A stretch of 64,000 bases of DNA from Sipunculus nudus. Taxonomy: Eukaryota; Annelida; Sipuncula; Golfingiida; Sipunculidae. The notes beneath the pieces are model-generated. The model was not told where the DNA came from. It worked only from the letters and a program-made list of their open reading frames with translations, and made no database searches. A program made the translations under genes and the position numbers. The stretch lies in assembly GCA_026874595.1 (NCBI GenBank), contig CM049313.1:58487159-58551158 (forward strand), given 5' to 3'. Shown one piece after another: positions 23,001 through 34,806 of this stretch (position 1 is the first letter of the stretch; each line of letters begins with the position of its first letter).

Positions 23001-24645
23001 CTACTTTTGACCATACGACACCTCCTGAACTTAAAAAATTTTCCAAATTTTACAAATGTTTCTAATTTGCCTAAGGCGGGGGCATTCGTGTCGTTCCGAC
23101 ACATCTAGTCTTAATATTAATTTGAATTTTCATGAAACACACTTTAAGCGTTGACCAATAGCGTTTCTCACCACCTGGATTCATTTATAGGCAGAATTTG
23201 TGCACATTAATTGAGGCCAGAGAGCTTGCGGGGTTCCTGTTACACAATGTCTTTGAAAAGTGCAGTTTTGATTATGTATATAAATAAACCCGTACCTAGC
23301 CTTCATTGGAACTTTCTGAGCGCTCAATAAAAAATAAATATAGCTTTAAAAAAAATAAATTCAATCAAATAAGAAAGATAACCTGTTTTTTTTCAAATTT
23401 CATACAAAGACCTTAGACTCTTTAGACTGAAAACTTCGTTTTCTCTACACTCTCTGCTTATAGGTAATCCCTGAACTGACGGAGTACCTCATCGACCCAG
23501 CAGCCTCTGAAGTGATGATACCGGAAACAACGTCACTCGTACATCCGGTGACGTCTGCGGCCCAGATGTACGAGGTGCACGCCGCCATTTTAAGACATCG
23601 TATAAAGTGGGCTCAAACGGAGGTATATGACCTTAGTGTTTGGTTGGTTGACCTTAAGAATAAAAACAAGAATGGCAGTGTCAGTGGAGGCTCCAAGCAT
23701 GTCGAACAGAGCAAACTACTAAAACCAAGGTGGCTTTATAGATATAAAAATATGACATCAGACAATTGTGACAGTTTATATGATCCATACCTTGACATTG
23801 CTGAATCTATAGCACGTTCGGAACTCCCGGGCAGACCACTAAAAGAAGATTTATCTAGTCTCTATGTGCCTAACGATAAACCAGACCAAAATAAATATAC
23901 TTTCTACCATGTAAGGAAGTCAGGTTTAAACGCCCAAGCAACGCAAGGCGAGAGCGAAGAGGTTTATAAAACGGAAATAGCTTTAGGTATAGAGCAGTTT
24001 GATGTACAACACGTTCAAGTGACACAAATAAGTACCGTTACCATAGCAACGCATGTTCCATGGGATTTTAGAATTCTCGCCAGATTTCTGATGAGTGCGC
24101 GAAATGCATGCAACACCGGTATAAACGGACTGCAGTGTTTAATTTATCTCGTGTATTTTGAAGAAGAATCTGACGGAAAAGATTTTAAAGACAACTTGAG
24201 AAAAATCACAGATGAGTTCAAGGATAATAGCAGCTCCCCTCCTTTACAACTAGCCACAATTAAGGGAGAATCACAGTCGTTAGCCCGGATGTTACAGATA
24301 GTTTCCTCGGGGGACGAGAGTGATAGCATAATACTTTTATTGAGACCGGAGTACATCTTCACTTCCGGTTTAATATATAACTGCGCAGCAAATGTTGAAA
24401 TTGCTTCCAGGATGTATTTCCCTATTCCTGCCCAGGTGTCAGAGGAACAAATGGACAGTCTTGACAAAAACCAAATTCATTGGTTAGCGGATTCTTACGA
24501 TGTTCTTTGTGCTTACGCTTTTGAGCTACAAAATGTTGATAGCTTCCCCTCTTCCCCTAGGGCTCTGTTCCACTGGATGATGGATACGGAAAACATCGAA
24601 GCTTTCAGGGCCCCCGACCCTAACCTTATGATTATTCGTAATTAA
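19478..24645 (+). CDS. Chondroitin synthase/polymerising factor family protein (CHPF-like), three coding exons
   Basis: The spliced CDS 19478-20096 + 20396-20565 + 23464-24645 gives 656 residues; human CHPF/CHSY proteins are about 770-800. The start ATG sits in a strong context (AACATGG), 11 bp after a splice acceptor at 19465-19466, implying an untranslated upstream exon. Residues ~7-27 form one signal anchor, as in type II Golgi glycosyltransferases. The N-terminal half resembles the fringe-like GT31 domain and the C-terminal half the GT7-like domain of the CHSY/CHPF family, which extends chondroitin chains. In this family CHSY proteins carry DXD motifs; here both sites are changed (KDS at ~181-183, RPE at ~557-559). 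I infer a non-catalytic CHPF-type partner or a lineage-specific pseudoenzyme. The C-terminus is about 30 residues shorter than usual. Family confidence is high, exact orthology is not. Confidence 0.82.
20396..20565 (+). CDS. CHPF-like exon 2: end of GT31-like domain
   Basis: The acceptor is 'ttttaatcaaag' and the donor CAG|GTTAG. It joins exon 1 in phase and encodes residues 207-263, including a Cys-rich segment with 'GCEDTTTAEGCIES', matching the place where the family has its conserved Glu-Asp (ED) before a Cys. Intron 1 is only 299 bp. Confidence 0.8.
20566..21780. other. Intron 2 of the CHPF-like gene, first part: nothing recognised
   Basis: AT-rich intronic sequence without an open frame or repeat that I can identify. 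The segment 21600-21790 may be the weakly conserved 5' part of the adjacent Helitron-like element. Confidence 0.5.
21787..23109 (+). mobile_element. Non-autonomous Helitron (pearl/HINE-type) in intron 2
   Basis: The 3' end has the canonical Helitron layout: a perfect 6-bp stem hairpin (GTGTCG-TTC-CGACAC, 23088-23102), two bases, then CTAG (23105-23108) followed by T. Near the 5' side an imperfect GC-rich hairpin (21797-21818, CCCCGCCAC-AAA-GTGGCCGGGG) precedes 'catatagttttaccc'. The body is an array of ~180-bp repeats. Non-autonomous Helitrons with central tandem repeats are known from bivalves as pearl elements. No Rep/helicase is encoded. The exact 5' boundary is uncertain. Confidence 0.7.
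21881..23060 (+). repeat. Tandem array, 180-bp period, about seven units
   Basis: 'cggacttttttt' starts at 21881, 22061, 22241 and 22421, exactly 180 bp apart. Later units (about 22583, 22758, 22896) are diverged and partly deleted. Each unit carries 'gaccagttacagatc' and 'ggttgacctacttttgacc'. The first four units are far more alike than the last three, so recent homogenisation acts at the 5' side. Confidence 0.95.
23464..24645 (+). CDS. CHPF-like exon 3: linker and GT7-like domain
   Basis: The acceptor is 'tctgcttatag'. The exon encodes residues 264-656 and the TAA stop. The family phrase 'HPV...MYEVHAAIL' appears at ~290-304. The C-terminal domain shows the 'IFTSGLIYNC...MYFPIP' block next to the altered DXD, and the 'IEAFRAPDPNL' block near the end. 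NMT and NGS glycosylation sequons lie in the linker. Confidence 0.82.
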   Translation, partial: VIPELTEYLIDPAASEVMIPETTSLVHPVTSAAQMYEVHAAILRHRIKWAQTEVYDLSVWLVDLKNKNKNGSVSGGSKHVEQSKLLKPRWLYRYKNMTSDNCDSLYDPYLDIAESIARSELPGRPLKEDLSSLYVPNDKPDQNKYTFYHVRKSGLNAQATQGESEEVYKTEIALGIEQFDVQHVQVTQISTVTIATHVPWDFRILARFLMSARNACNTGINGLQCLIYLVYFEEESDGKDFKDNLRKITDEFKDNSSSPPLQLATIKGESQSLARMLQIVSSGDESDSIILLLRPEYIFTSGLIYNCAANVEIASRMYFPIPAQVSEEQMDSLDKNQIHWLADSYDVLCAYAFELQNVDSFPSSPRALFHWMMDTENIEAFRAPDPNLMIIRN

Positions 24646-24702
24646 TTTTTTTAAGTTTAGTTATTAGCAAATAATATAGAAATTTGCAAATTAAACATAA
24701 GG

Positions 24703-24708
24703 AATAAA
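24703..24708 (+). terminator. Polyadenylation signal AATAAA
   Basis: Lies 58 bp after the CHPF-like stop codon, in AT-rich sequence. This is the first canonical signal downstream. Confidence 0.6.
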
Positions 24709-25982
24709 CTAGATGTTTGAATTCAGCAAATGATAACAAGAAGCCACCAGCCTCCCTGACCCCCACACCAGCACCTGGGCAATAATTTGGAGTCGGCTAT
24801 GGAGTGTACGGCCTTGGAAATAAAGTCAAGGTCAAATGTAAATATCAAGTGCAAATCTTACCTATGACTTATATATTATGGAATCCAAAGAAAGGTTAAC
24901 CGTAAAATATAACTTAAATATTTATGCACTTAAACTCCTCAACTCCTTAAAGCAGCCTCTTAATACGGGTTGGCGCTTCATGGTAATTGTTTTTTATCAT
25001 AAAGACCTCATCAACAAATTTCTCATTCTAAAAGGACGAGCATGCAGATTATATGATGTAAAGGTTCAGTGGACCAAGATAAAACAACCGCCCGCCTCTT
25101 ACAACCACGTTCTGTGGATAGTAACTCTGTCCCGAAATCTCCACCAACAGAGTCAGGTTTAGCTCCCAGACGATGGTCCTATTTGAGGAATTTAAGAGGC
25201 GGTTAGAAGTTGATGTGTTATACAAGGTACTTGTATTAGTAACATTAATCTTGACAAATTCGTCATGCCTGTATGACATCTTACATTGAGAAGATTCACT
25301 ATATACACCTGTATCAGGTCATATGCGGTACGTTGTGTGATGAGTTTGGAAATGTGGCATAAATATATTTATGTATGAATGTGGTTTTAATAAAGGGTGA
25401 ACAGAGATTCAATTGGTATTATTTCATTTCCTTGAGTGCAGATGAGGTTCTTGCAGTGAATTCCTGCCAGTATAGCTTGTTTGCTGAGGCCAGTTCGTGA
25501 CAAATGGGTCTTTTATTTACTCGCGTAGACAATGAAATATTGTTATTTTGCAAAGACAGCGATCTATGATTCAATAAAATTGAATTCTTTCTGGTGATAA
25601 CTTATATGAATTGAGGTGATATTTATTTTTGAAAAAAAGTGTACCCTTTGACCTGAGCTGAGGGAGTTTACTTGAGAAAAAGAAAACATTTGTTCTGGCC
25701 ATTTAAAGATTATCCCTGCTCCACTGAAAAACAGTCCGTTCAGACTCATACACAATGAAATGGTGCTAAATGTTCTTTATTGGGTTAATTTTACAACAAA
25801 AATATCAAATGGGTACGGATGTGGCCTTCAACCAATCACGAGTAACAACCTTTTTGGCGTGTAAATGGTCATACGAGTTCAGTTGTGATAATCATGTAGA
25901 TATAAATTATTACACATTTAAAAACGTGGATATCAAGCATAACCAACACGACATATTTTTTTATATTGTCCCACATGGAGGG
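24709..25982. other. No gene recognised
   Basis: Some open frames of up to 94 codons exist (e.g. 24878-25162) but show no domain or splice context. Confidence 0.45.
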
Positions 25983-26293
25983 TATTTTCCGTTGTTCTAA
26001 TAATACGTTGAAATATAGAGGGCGCAGCACGGGGGGTACAGACTTTGGCCATAGGTCTTGCCGAGGAAGGCTGAACGGTGCTAGCTAACAACCATGTGGT
26101 CCCACGCCATTAGGCTATCGCGTTCCATAGGCCCTGGCGACAGCATTTATACACTGACCCGAAACACTGGAATATTTCATAAGCTGCATGTTGTTAAACA
26201 CCATAGGGTTCAATTTTCGTTGGGACGGCATATAATGATCTAGACAGAACATATCAACGATGAAATGGATTTCTGATATTATATAATATGTAC
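25983..26293. repeat. Tandem duplication, copy 1 (intact)
   Basis: A ~311-bp unit running from 'tatttt(c)cgttgttctaat' to 'atattatataatatgtac'. It contains the uninterrupted site 'aagctgcatgttgttaaac' (around 26181-26198), which is the empty site for the LINE insertion in copy 2. Confidence 0.9.
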
Positions 26294-26299
26294 GGGGCG

Positions 26300-26511
26300 T
26301 ATTTTTCGTTGTTCTAATAATTCGTTGAAATTGAGAGGGCGCAGCATGGGGGGCAGAGACTTTGGCCATGGGTCTTGCCGAGGAAGGCTGAACGGAATGC
26401 TAGCTAACAACCATGTGGTCCCATGCCATTAGGCTATCGCGTTCCATGGGCCCTGGCGACAGCATTTATACACTGACCCGAAACACTGGAATATTTCATA
26501 AGCTGCATGTT
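26300..26511. repeat. Tandem duplication, copy 2, left part
   Basis: Follows copy 1 after a 6-bp spacer and matches it nearly base for base until 'ctgcatgtt', where the minus-strand LINE begins. Confidence 0.9.
26503..26511. repeat. Target-site duplication, left (CTGCATGTT)
   Basis: Nine bases identical to 35846-35854. In copy 1 of the duplication they occur once (26184-26192), so the two copies flank an insertion. Confidence 0.85.
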
Positions 26512-29500
26512 TTTTATTGTTTTTTTTATTGAACAAAAAGAAATAACATTCATTGACATAAAACATGATACATAACACATATACCACTTCAAAAAATATA
26601 ATACTTAATGTTATGCATGGATATATTTGGTTGATTTTCTCTAAAAAAATAAAAATACTACCTAAATCTGTACCCATGCAATAGTATATATTATCTATTT
26701 ACTATATAGTGATTAACAATAACAAATCATTTTACAAAAATACTTGTAGCCTTTACATAACTTTTTGTACATCAAATAGATAAGTTATTGCCTCCCCATG
26801 CGGTTAGACACAACTTATAAACCTAAAATGAAGTGTCGGTGAAAAAGAAGTCTCACTCAAAATAATAACAATCCAATATTATGCAATCTAAGTGTAAAAT
26901 TAAATTCAGGATAATTACATACTAATATATCGATTCATAACCCTCCTACATACTTAAATTTGCAGACTAAATATATACTCCTACATACTTAAATGTACAG
27001 ACTAAATATATACAAGCATAAAAAATAAGTACTGTTATAATTTAAGTACATTTAACAAAATCAAGAGCTGAATATAAAACATTTCATCATTGAACATTTT
27101 TCCTCACGTTTACCCATATTATTTCTGCTTTTTGCTATATATTTTTCGATTGTATATATTTCTTTTATATACCTATTAACTGTAATGAATGTTGGTTTTT
27201 GTTTATTACATCTACTCACATAGATATGTCTTTTAATCATCAAGGTAAAAAAATTAACCAGCTGATTTCAGAACATCCAAGCATAGCAGTTTCAGCTGTA
27301 TGTTGAAATGCTGCATCCAGTGAACCAACTGATTTCAACTTTGCAAGTACCTCTTTCCATAATAATTTAGAAAATTGACAGTTCCAAAATAAATGCATCA
27401 ACGTTTCTTTATCATTTTTGCAAAATGTGCAATGTTCTGATTCAATAATGTTAATTTTTATAAGAATGGGTAAAGAGTTAAACAGCGATGAAGTATACGG
27501 AACTGGAAATATCTTATAATATATATAATTGAACTGAAATTGTCGAAGAGTAAATATTTGAGAATCCCTTGTACACAGTGACATCTGACTAGTTCCAAGT
27601 CAGCCTTCCATTTGGCGACTGTATTTACTGGGTTTTCAACAATTTTTATTATCAAATGGTCATATACAGGTTTAACGGGTTTCTTTAGACCAATAAATTT
27701 ATCAATATTAAGTACAGGTAGTGTTATTTGACTCTGGTCGTATTCTTGGCTAATGATATTTTTCCAACTCCCAGGGATACACCTGATTAGACCATTATAA
27801 TTTAAGAAATCAATTTTTACCTTGTATTTATGACAGAAAGTGTTATATTGCAGCCATGTAGCTTTAGATTGTACAGTCTCAATCAAATCAGATATATGTA
27901 TATAACCCCAGCTATGTACAGTTTCTTTATAAATATTACTTTCTCTTCCCTTTTAATGCAGGAGTTAAACCATAAACATTTTGACATAATCTCATTTTAA
28001 GATGATGGAGCTTTATAGTTATACTGACACCAGTGATACATCACATCTTGCCAAAATCCAGATGGCTTCCTCATTATACTCTTCACATCTTCTGGTGCCA
28101 GGTTCCATTGAAAAGAATAATTACCAAGTTTCAAATAAGACAAAACAAGCTGTTTCCATAAGTCATTATCAGGTTTGTTTGCTAAACGTTTGATCCATGA
28201 TATTTTAAGTGCAGCGTTCTGAGTCAATAGATGCACCATATTCAGCCCCCCATTGTTTATATCAGATATAATTGTGTTTCTTTTTACCAACTCTCTTCCA
28301 CTTTACAACATTTTTTCAACCCTATTAAAGATTTCTTTTGGGGATTCGGTAGTACTGACAAGAAATAATTAAACTGAGAAATTATAAAGCTTTTTTTAAT
28401 ATTTATCTTTCAAAACGGGGTCAATTTTCTTTGGGACCATACAGATAATAAACTTTTTATTTTTTCTTATTTTCGGTAAGTAATTGATATTAATTAATTT
28501 TTGTAATGACGGGGTAATTGTAACACCAAGTATGTTTGTTTGCTCATTTGACCAAGTTAGATTCAATTTTTCTACCTCAAATTGTTCTATATATCTGCCC
28601 TTTTTTAAAGGCATTACTGTTGTTTTTTTTTTCTAGATTAATCCTGAGACCTGAAATATTACTAAATTCCTTCAAAACTTGTAGTGATTCTTTTACACTT
28701 TTGACATCTGCTAGAAACGAAACTGTATCATCTGCATATTGTGCAATTTTAAACATATTGTTTTTGAATCTGATACCCTTTATATTCTTATCAGATCTGA
28801 TTGCATCAGCTAGTACTTCCACACATATTACAAATAAGTAAGGAGAAACAGGATCTTCTTGACGAACCCCTCTAGAGACTTAGAACAACTCAGAAGAGTA
28901 CCCTTAATTAGTTACACAACTGCTAATGTTATTGTACAGAGATTTAATCATACATATTGTGTTAAAGTTAATATTCATAATTTCTAATGCTGTATATATA
29001 TAGTCCCATTCAAAAATGTCAAAAGCCTTTTTATAATCTATTGTCATAAGGTAAGTTTTCAGATTCTTCTCATTCGCATGGTCAATTAAATTCAGAACTT
29101 TATTAATGTTTTCCCCAATATACCTTCCTTTAATGAAACCTGTCTGGTCTTCATGAATAAACTGTTTAATTATTTGATTAATCCTATTTGCAATACTTTT
29201 CGAAATAATTTTATCACAATTTAACGATGAAAGTGGTCTCCAGTTTTTTAAAAGTTTAAGGTTTTTACCTTTTTTTGGGTAACAGTGTTATTATTCCTTG
29301 TCTCTGTGTGATAGGTAATGACCCTATTTCGAAACTATACTAAACAGAATCCATAAAATACTTTTTCAGGTCATTCCAAAACATTTATAAAATTCTGCCT
29401 GCAGGCCATCTGTGCCTGGAGACTTACCATTTGAAAAGGAATTAAACTATTTAACAGTTCATTTTCTGTCAGTTCTATTTGCCAAGACGTCTTTTGACAT

Positions 29501-31360
29501 CTTTAATTTGTATATTGTGTTTTCTTATAAATGAGTGCAAGTTACTACTATTATGCGTTGGGTCAGATGTATATAACTTCTCATAAAATTGTTTTTCTTT
29601 CTGTAGAATATCTTTTTGCCCTGTTACTATCTTTCCACCAATGTTTAATTTGTTTATCACTTTCCTGTTGTAATTACGTTTTTCTAAATTCAGGAGATAT
29701 TTAGTTGATTTCTCCCCCTCTTCAAACCATCTTACTTTACTTCTAAGGATAGCACCATTGGTTTTTTCTTCCATTAGTTTATTTAATTTCTGTTCTATTT
29801 CTTTGGTCTGAGTTACTATATTCTCATTCTGAGTACTGTCTTCTCTTAACTTTATTAAATCATGTTCTAATTTAGAAATTTGAATTTTAATAGATTTTTG
29901 TTTAAATATACCATAAGTTATACTTGTTCGCCTTATGGCCATTTTGATAGTATCCCATAATAAAGCTGGGTTGCCATCTTTATTATCCTCTGCTGTTGTT
30001 TGTATACAGGTTTTAATATATTCTTTTTAAATTCTTCATCATTTAGTAACGAAACATTGAATTTCCAGAAGCCAGGGCCTCTTCTGTTTTCTATATGTTG
30101 AAGATCGATAGCAGAGTGATCACTTTTAAATCCTGGAATAATGGAAGCAGTCTTTGTGCATTTTATTAGATTTCTAGATATAAGAAAATAGTCTAGCCCG
30201 CTTGCAGTAAAACTAGGGTTATGACGAGACCATGTTTATTGATTTTTGTTTGGATTGAGATGCCGCCATACATCAATTAAATCCAATTCATCCATCCATT
30301 CGTTAATAGACTGAGTAACATAATTCCTTACGACAGCTTTTGCTTGCTATATCAATCTCTGGGTTTAAAACTATATTCCAGTCACCTGCAATTATATTAC
30401 ATTCATTGTTGCTGTTGTCCAGTTTATCAAAGATATGTGAATAAAATTCTATATTTGGTGTATTTGGTCCATAAATATTTGTCAAATTAAATCTTTAACT
30501 GCCTATAGTAATATCAATTTTGATTATATTTGATTATTTTATAAATATTATGTATATCATGTGACACCTTGTTTTTTATCAATACTGCCACACTTCTGGC
30601 ATTTGAACTGGCATGATTAAAAATTATCGTGTGCCCCCATTCTGCTCTCCACTAAGCTGCAGTAGCTGGAGAGCTGTGGGTTTCCTGTAGAAATATTATT
30701 GTGTGATCCTTTTGTTGAAGCCAATAAAATACCCGTCTGCGTTTGTTATAATCATTCAAACCTCTAACATTAAGAGAGAGTATGCTTATTTCACACGTGT
30801 ATCCGAAAGAGAGGAAAGAAAAAATATATGTCTACACAGTTGTGCAGATACTTTACCTGGATATAATTTACGGAATATGTGGCAATAAGCAATGAAAAAA
30901 ATACCAGTCTAATGTGCGAGACATGGTATACACAGGAAAACATACCTATGCAGTTAATTGGGTAAAACAAGATAAACCAGATAAACCCTTGCAAAATTAA
31001 AAGTAATGCATAAGTTGACAAAATATGTGAATGGAGTACCCTCTCGCTAAATACGAATAAAGAAAATGTAGCAACATGTAACACCAACAATGCCGATATG
31101 TTAATATTATATCCGAGGATTAGATGTGTTTGATTTCGGTGACAGATATAACCCTATATTCAAACACTGGAACAAGCTGTAAAGGATAGAAAATAAATAT
31201 ATTACTATTAGTATTACTACTAGTATTAATAGTACTATTATTGCTTCTGGAGTCAATAATAATATGACACTTAAAATGATAGTATTCAACCGCAGTATTG
31301 AAAGCTGAAGATTGAGCTGAACAACCCTTGACCGTATAGGCATAAACAAATATACACACA
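26512..31360 (-). mobile_element. Tx1/L1-like LINE 'B', minus strand, 5'-truncated
   Basis: On the minus strand this runs from about 31360 to an A-rich, AAAACAATAAAA-type tail at 26512. It holds an ORF2 with endonuclease, linker, RT and C-terminal zinc-binding region, all broken by stops and frameshifts. No ORF1 was recognised in the 570 bp upstream of the endonuclease, so the copy is probably 5'-truncated. The 5' boundary is set by the poly-A end of LINE 'A' at 31371. Confidence 0.8.
27240..30785 (-). pseudogene. ORF2 of LINE 'B': endonuclease, reverse transcriptase, zinc-binding C-terminus (broken)
   Basis: On the minus strand, the endonuclease N-terminus starts near 30780 (LSLNVRGL), with FLQETH near 30690 and AGDWN near 30385. 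The linker (29942-29475) carries the typical 'RSKVRWFEEGEKSTKYLLNL' segment. RT motif B ('RQEDPVSPYLF') lies near 28850 and the catalytic YADD at 28728-28739. A CX2C...HX4C zinc-binding motif (CTFCKNDKETLMHLFWNC) lies near 27400-27440. Several frameshifts and stops separate these pieces (e.g. near 30330, 29470, 28860 and 28390). The domain order matches the L1/Tx1 group. The element made reverse transcriptase for target-primed reverse transcription; this copy cannot. Confidence 0.85.
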
Positions 31361-31738
31361 GCTACATATGTTTTTTTTTTGTTTTTTTTTCTCTCTCTCT
31401 CTCTTTATGATGTCTCAGAATATTAATTTTATTTTTTAGAGACCTTTCTGTCATCATCGACATCATTAACAAAATATACAAAATATGTAAGTTACAAAAA
31501 CATTCACATCTTAACTACTTATGTATATGATTCCAGAAACCTCAAATTTAACCATGACTTATGTAGGTAACATGTCTGTCAGAAGTTATGAATTATAACA
31601 GAAGAGGCTATATAATCACGTGTTCTAGTGAAGTTTGACATAAATTAGGGTACATGGATAAGAAATATTAAGTTTAAGCCCTTTTTCCCAATAAGCGGGA
31701 GTATCCGTTTCCATTTTTCCTCATGTAAAACATATTTA

Positions 31739-34490
31739 TTAGCTTTTTTGTGCGACTTTACTTTCCAGGCACTCAATATTAATGAGTTTTTTTATGAATA
31801 AGTTCAATGACGGAGACACCAAGTTTAATCTATTAAAAAAGACAATGAATTTGTACAACAACGAAATTAAATTTATAATGTTCTGGTGTTCAGCTTCACC
31901 TACACCCATATACATTATTTTTGGGCTTAGAACTGGCATTGTTATTTTTCCCTTTTCAGCCCAATCCTTTATTCTTAAATAAAATGTGACTGATATATGA
32001 CACTCACAGAATAAGTGATGAACAGATTCATTGGAAATAAAACAATAAGAACACCTCTTTGTATTAACGATGTTCCATTTATATAGATTCACATTTACTG
32101 CAAGTATATTATGTAGAAATCTGAAGTGAAACTGTCTGAGGTACATGTCTAATGTTGTCCTGTAAACAAGAGCAACAGCCTGTTGCAAATTAAAAAAATC
32201 GTATTTGTTTAGCAGTTTTTCTCCATTTGTAGGTACTGAAACTATCTTCGTTAAAATTCTGTCGTATATACTCCTGAATGAAACGTTCTTCAAATCTAAA
32301 ATAACATCTTTGAAAGCAATTACATTACGCTCTTGTACTAACATATCCCTAGATGTTATACCTTGGTCATCAATCATATTCACCCATTTTTTGGGGATAG
32401 CTTTTCGCAATGCCATCCAGTGTATGTAAAAGTTACAATAATTTCTACGGTCCTTCGACATGATTTTACTTAATTTCCTTTTATCACCACTTGAATTATA
32501 CAAATCATATATATCAAAATATCGAAAGTAAACCGACTTGCCTCCAATCTTAATATATTTATTATTCCACAGTTGTTGTGATAAAACAGTTTTAACCAGA
32601 ACAGGTTCTCCTGAGGTAAAGGACTGCCATATGTGAAAACTGCGCCTATAAAAATCTGGTAGTCCTCCTCTGAATACTAAAGGGTCAGTATCACTACCAA
32701 TATTTCTTATGCCACCAAACGATTTTAAATAAAAGTTAGGTATTACAGAGTATTTTCGGTATTCTCAGAAATGATTTTCTTAATCCACATTAATCTTTGT
32801 GTTTCTATGGTCGTTTCAAGATCAGGCATCCTGATACCCCCGTTATCATAACCACTAATCATGACATTATATTTTATTTTTTGTTTTCTCCCGTTCCATA
32901 TAAAGTCTGTCATCACGTCTTTTACTGATTTGATTAATTCTTTCGGTGGTTCTAAAACATTGGTTATATAAGTAAGTTTTGAAATTCCTAAAGACTTTAA
33001 AATCGTATTTCTACCAAATATAGTCAAGGAACGTTGTTTCCATATGTTTAGAAGTGTTCTCATTTTTCCAAGCACTCTATTGAAATTTAACATGTTCGAT
33101 AAGTTCTTGTCATTAGTATACCATAATCCAAGGATTTTCAGTGCATCTGTTGTCAAGTCAACCCATTTGAAACCGTCTAAGGTTTCATTAATAACATACT
33201 TTGCCATCCATGCGGCTTCACATTTATCCTGATTCACTTGGACTGATGATAATCTCGTGAATTTCTTAAAAACAGTACATAAAACATTCATGGAATTTAT
33301 GTCTTTTAGAAAATACGTGGTATCATCCGCAAATATACATTGTTTTATCTCGTTCCCGTTAATAGTAATTCCTTTTATATCAACAGATTGGCGTACCATT
33401 ATTGCCAATATTTCAATAGCTAATACAGACAGGTACGGCGCTAGAGGATCCCCTTGTCTAGTCCCCTTTGCCACTTTTATGTAACCTGTTGTATAACCGT
33501 TATTTATAATAAAGCTTTGAATATCTGTGTGGAGGAGTTTGACCCATCCGATAAAACTTTCTCCAAAGCCAAACTTTTCTAACACACTGAACAAATAATT
33601 ATGACCAATCGAATCAAATGCAGCTGCAAAATCCACTGCGAACAGTATATGTGGCTTATTTTCTTGGATACAGTAGTTAACAATATCACTAATTATTCTA
33701 TTTGTTTCATTTATATTCCGACCGGGCACAAAGGCTGTCTGATCCATATTTATTATATTAGGGAGAACTGCTCTGATACGGTTCGCCATAACTTTACTTA
33801 TTATTTTACAGTCTACATTGACCAAACTGATAGGACTCCAAGATGATAGTAAGCAATTATCTTTACCTGTTTTTTCAATTAAGGTCACAACTGCTTGCCT
33901 TTGACAAGGAGTGAGTTTCCCTTCCTTAAAACATTTATTTAAGCATAGAACTAAATCACTACCGATCAAATCAAAGAATTTCAAGTAGAACTCTTTCGGT
34001 AGTCCATCGTTTCCAGAAGATTTATTATTTTTCATTTGCTTAAGAACATGTAAAATCTCGTTTTGCGAGATAGGACCCTCGCAGCTGGCTGCCTAATCTG
34101 GAGTTAATTTTGGGATGTTCATACTTGATAACAATTCATGACACTCTTCCTTAGATAGACAGTTATTACTCTTATATTTATTTTCAAAAAACCTTCTTAG
34201 TTCAGCCAATAATAATTTTTGGTCACTGATCTCTTTCTCGTTACATAACAATTTTCGTATTGTGGATTTAGTTTTATTTCTTTTCTCCAAGTTTAAAAAA
34301 TATTTCGTGTTACGTTCTCCGTGTTCAAACCAATTAACTCTGGATCTTATTATATGACCATCTGTTATTCTATCGTAGTAGGACTCAAGTTCCCGTTGGA
34401 TTATTTCACATTCATGCAAGGAAGATACACTGTGAGCTACATATGATAATAAAAACTTACAAAGTCCGCACATGACTGCAACAACGTCCG
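31739..34490 (-). pseudogene. ORF2 of LINE 'A': linker, reverse transcriptase, zinc-binding C-terminus
   Basis: The linker begins near 34490 and carries 'RSRVNWFEHGERNTKYFLNL'. A TAG at 34093-34095 interrupts the frame. The RT then stays open for 430 codons (34035-32743): 'NNKSSGNDGLPKEFY', motif A 'FAVDFAAAFDSIGHN', motif B 'GTRQGDPLAPYLSV', catalytic FADD at 33322-33333 and the thumb region. One frameshift near 32743 separates it from the last 254 codons, which include the CX2C...HX4C motif 'CSYCFISNESVHHLFCEC'. With just one stop and one frameshift this is the best-preserved coding sequence of the LINE pair. Without an endonuclease it could not nick targets itself. Confidence 0.88.
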
Positions 34491-34499
34491 TCACCTTAC

Positions 34500-34806
34500 A
34501 GTTGTTGTATACAGACCACATCTGAGTTCCCACATTTTCGCCCACAGTTAGGTTTAGTCGCTAAGAACATCTTCGTCCTTGACCTTAGCAGTGCTGCCAT
34601 ACTTCTTCGGAATGGCTCACTAAATACAGATGTTGCCACCTGTCGAACAAGCCTCTCACTAAAGACCACCTTATCTCGGGCATGCGCACTTCGCAGACCA
34701 CGTTGCAGCACTCGAGCGTGAAAGAGTGAGTTCACTTGCAGCGGAATATCTGAAAAGCCTAGCAGATAACTGACGGTCTATTGTTGGACAGTTGTTCACG
34801 TCGTTA
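34500..34806. other. Unrelated filler replacing the LINE 'A' endonuclease
   Basis: This stretch between ORF1 and the RT linker shows no endonuclease motifs in any minus-strand frame and has higher CpG content than the rest of the LINE. A 79-codon frame (34735-34496) is not recognised. Confidence 0.55.

Noticed and set aside
21881-23060. Regularly spaced repeats as a possible CRISPR array
   Set aside because: Units are 180 bp, contiguous and without unique spacers; the array belongs to a Helitron-like element in a eukaryotic intron.
24878-25279. Overlapping open frames on both strands downstream of the CHPF-like gene
   Set aside because: Neither shows a domain or splice structure; they are in the likely 3' flank of the gene.
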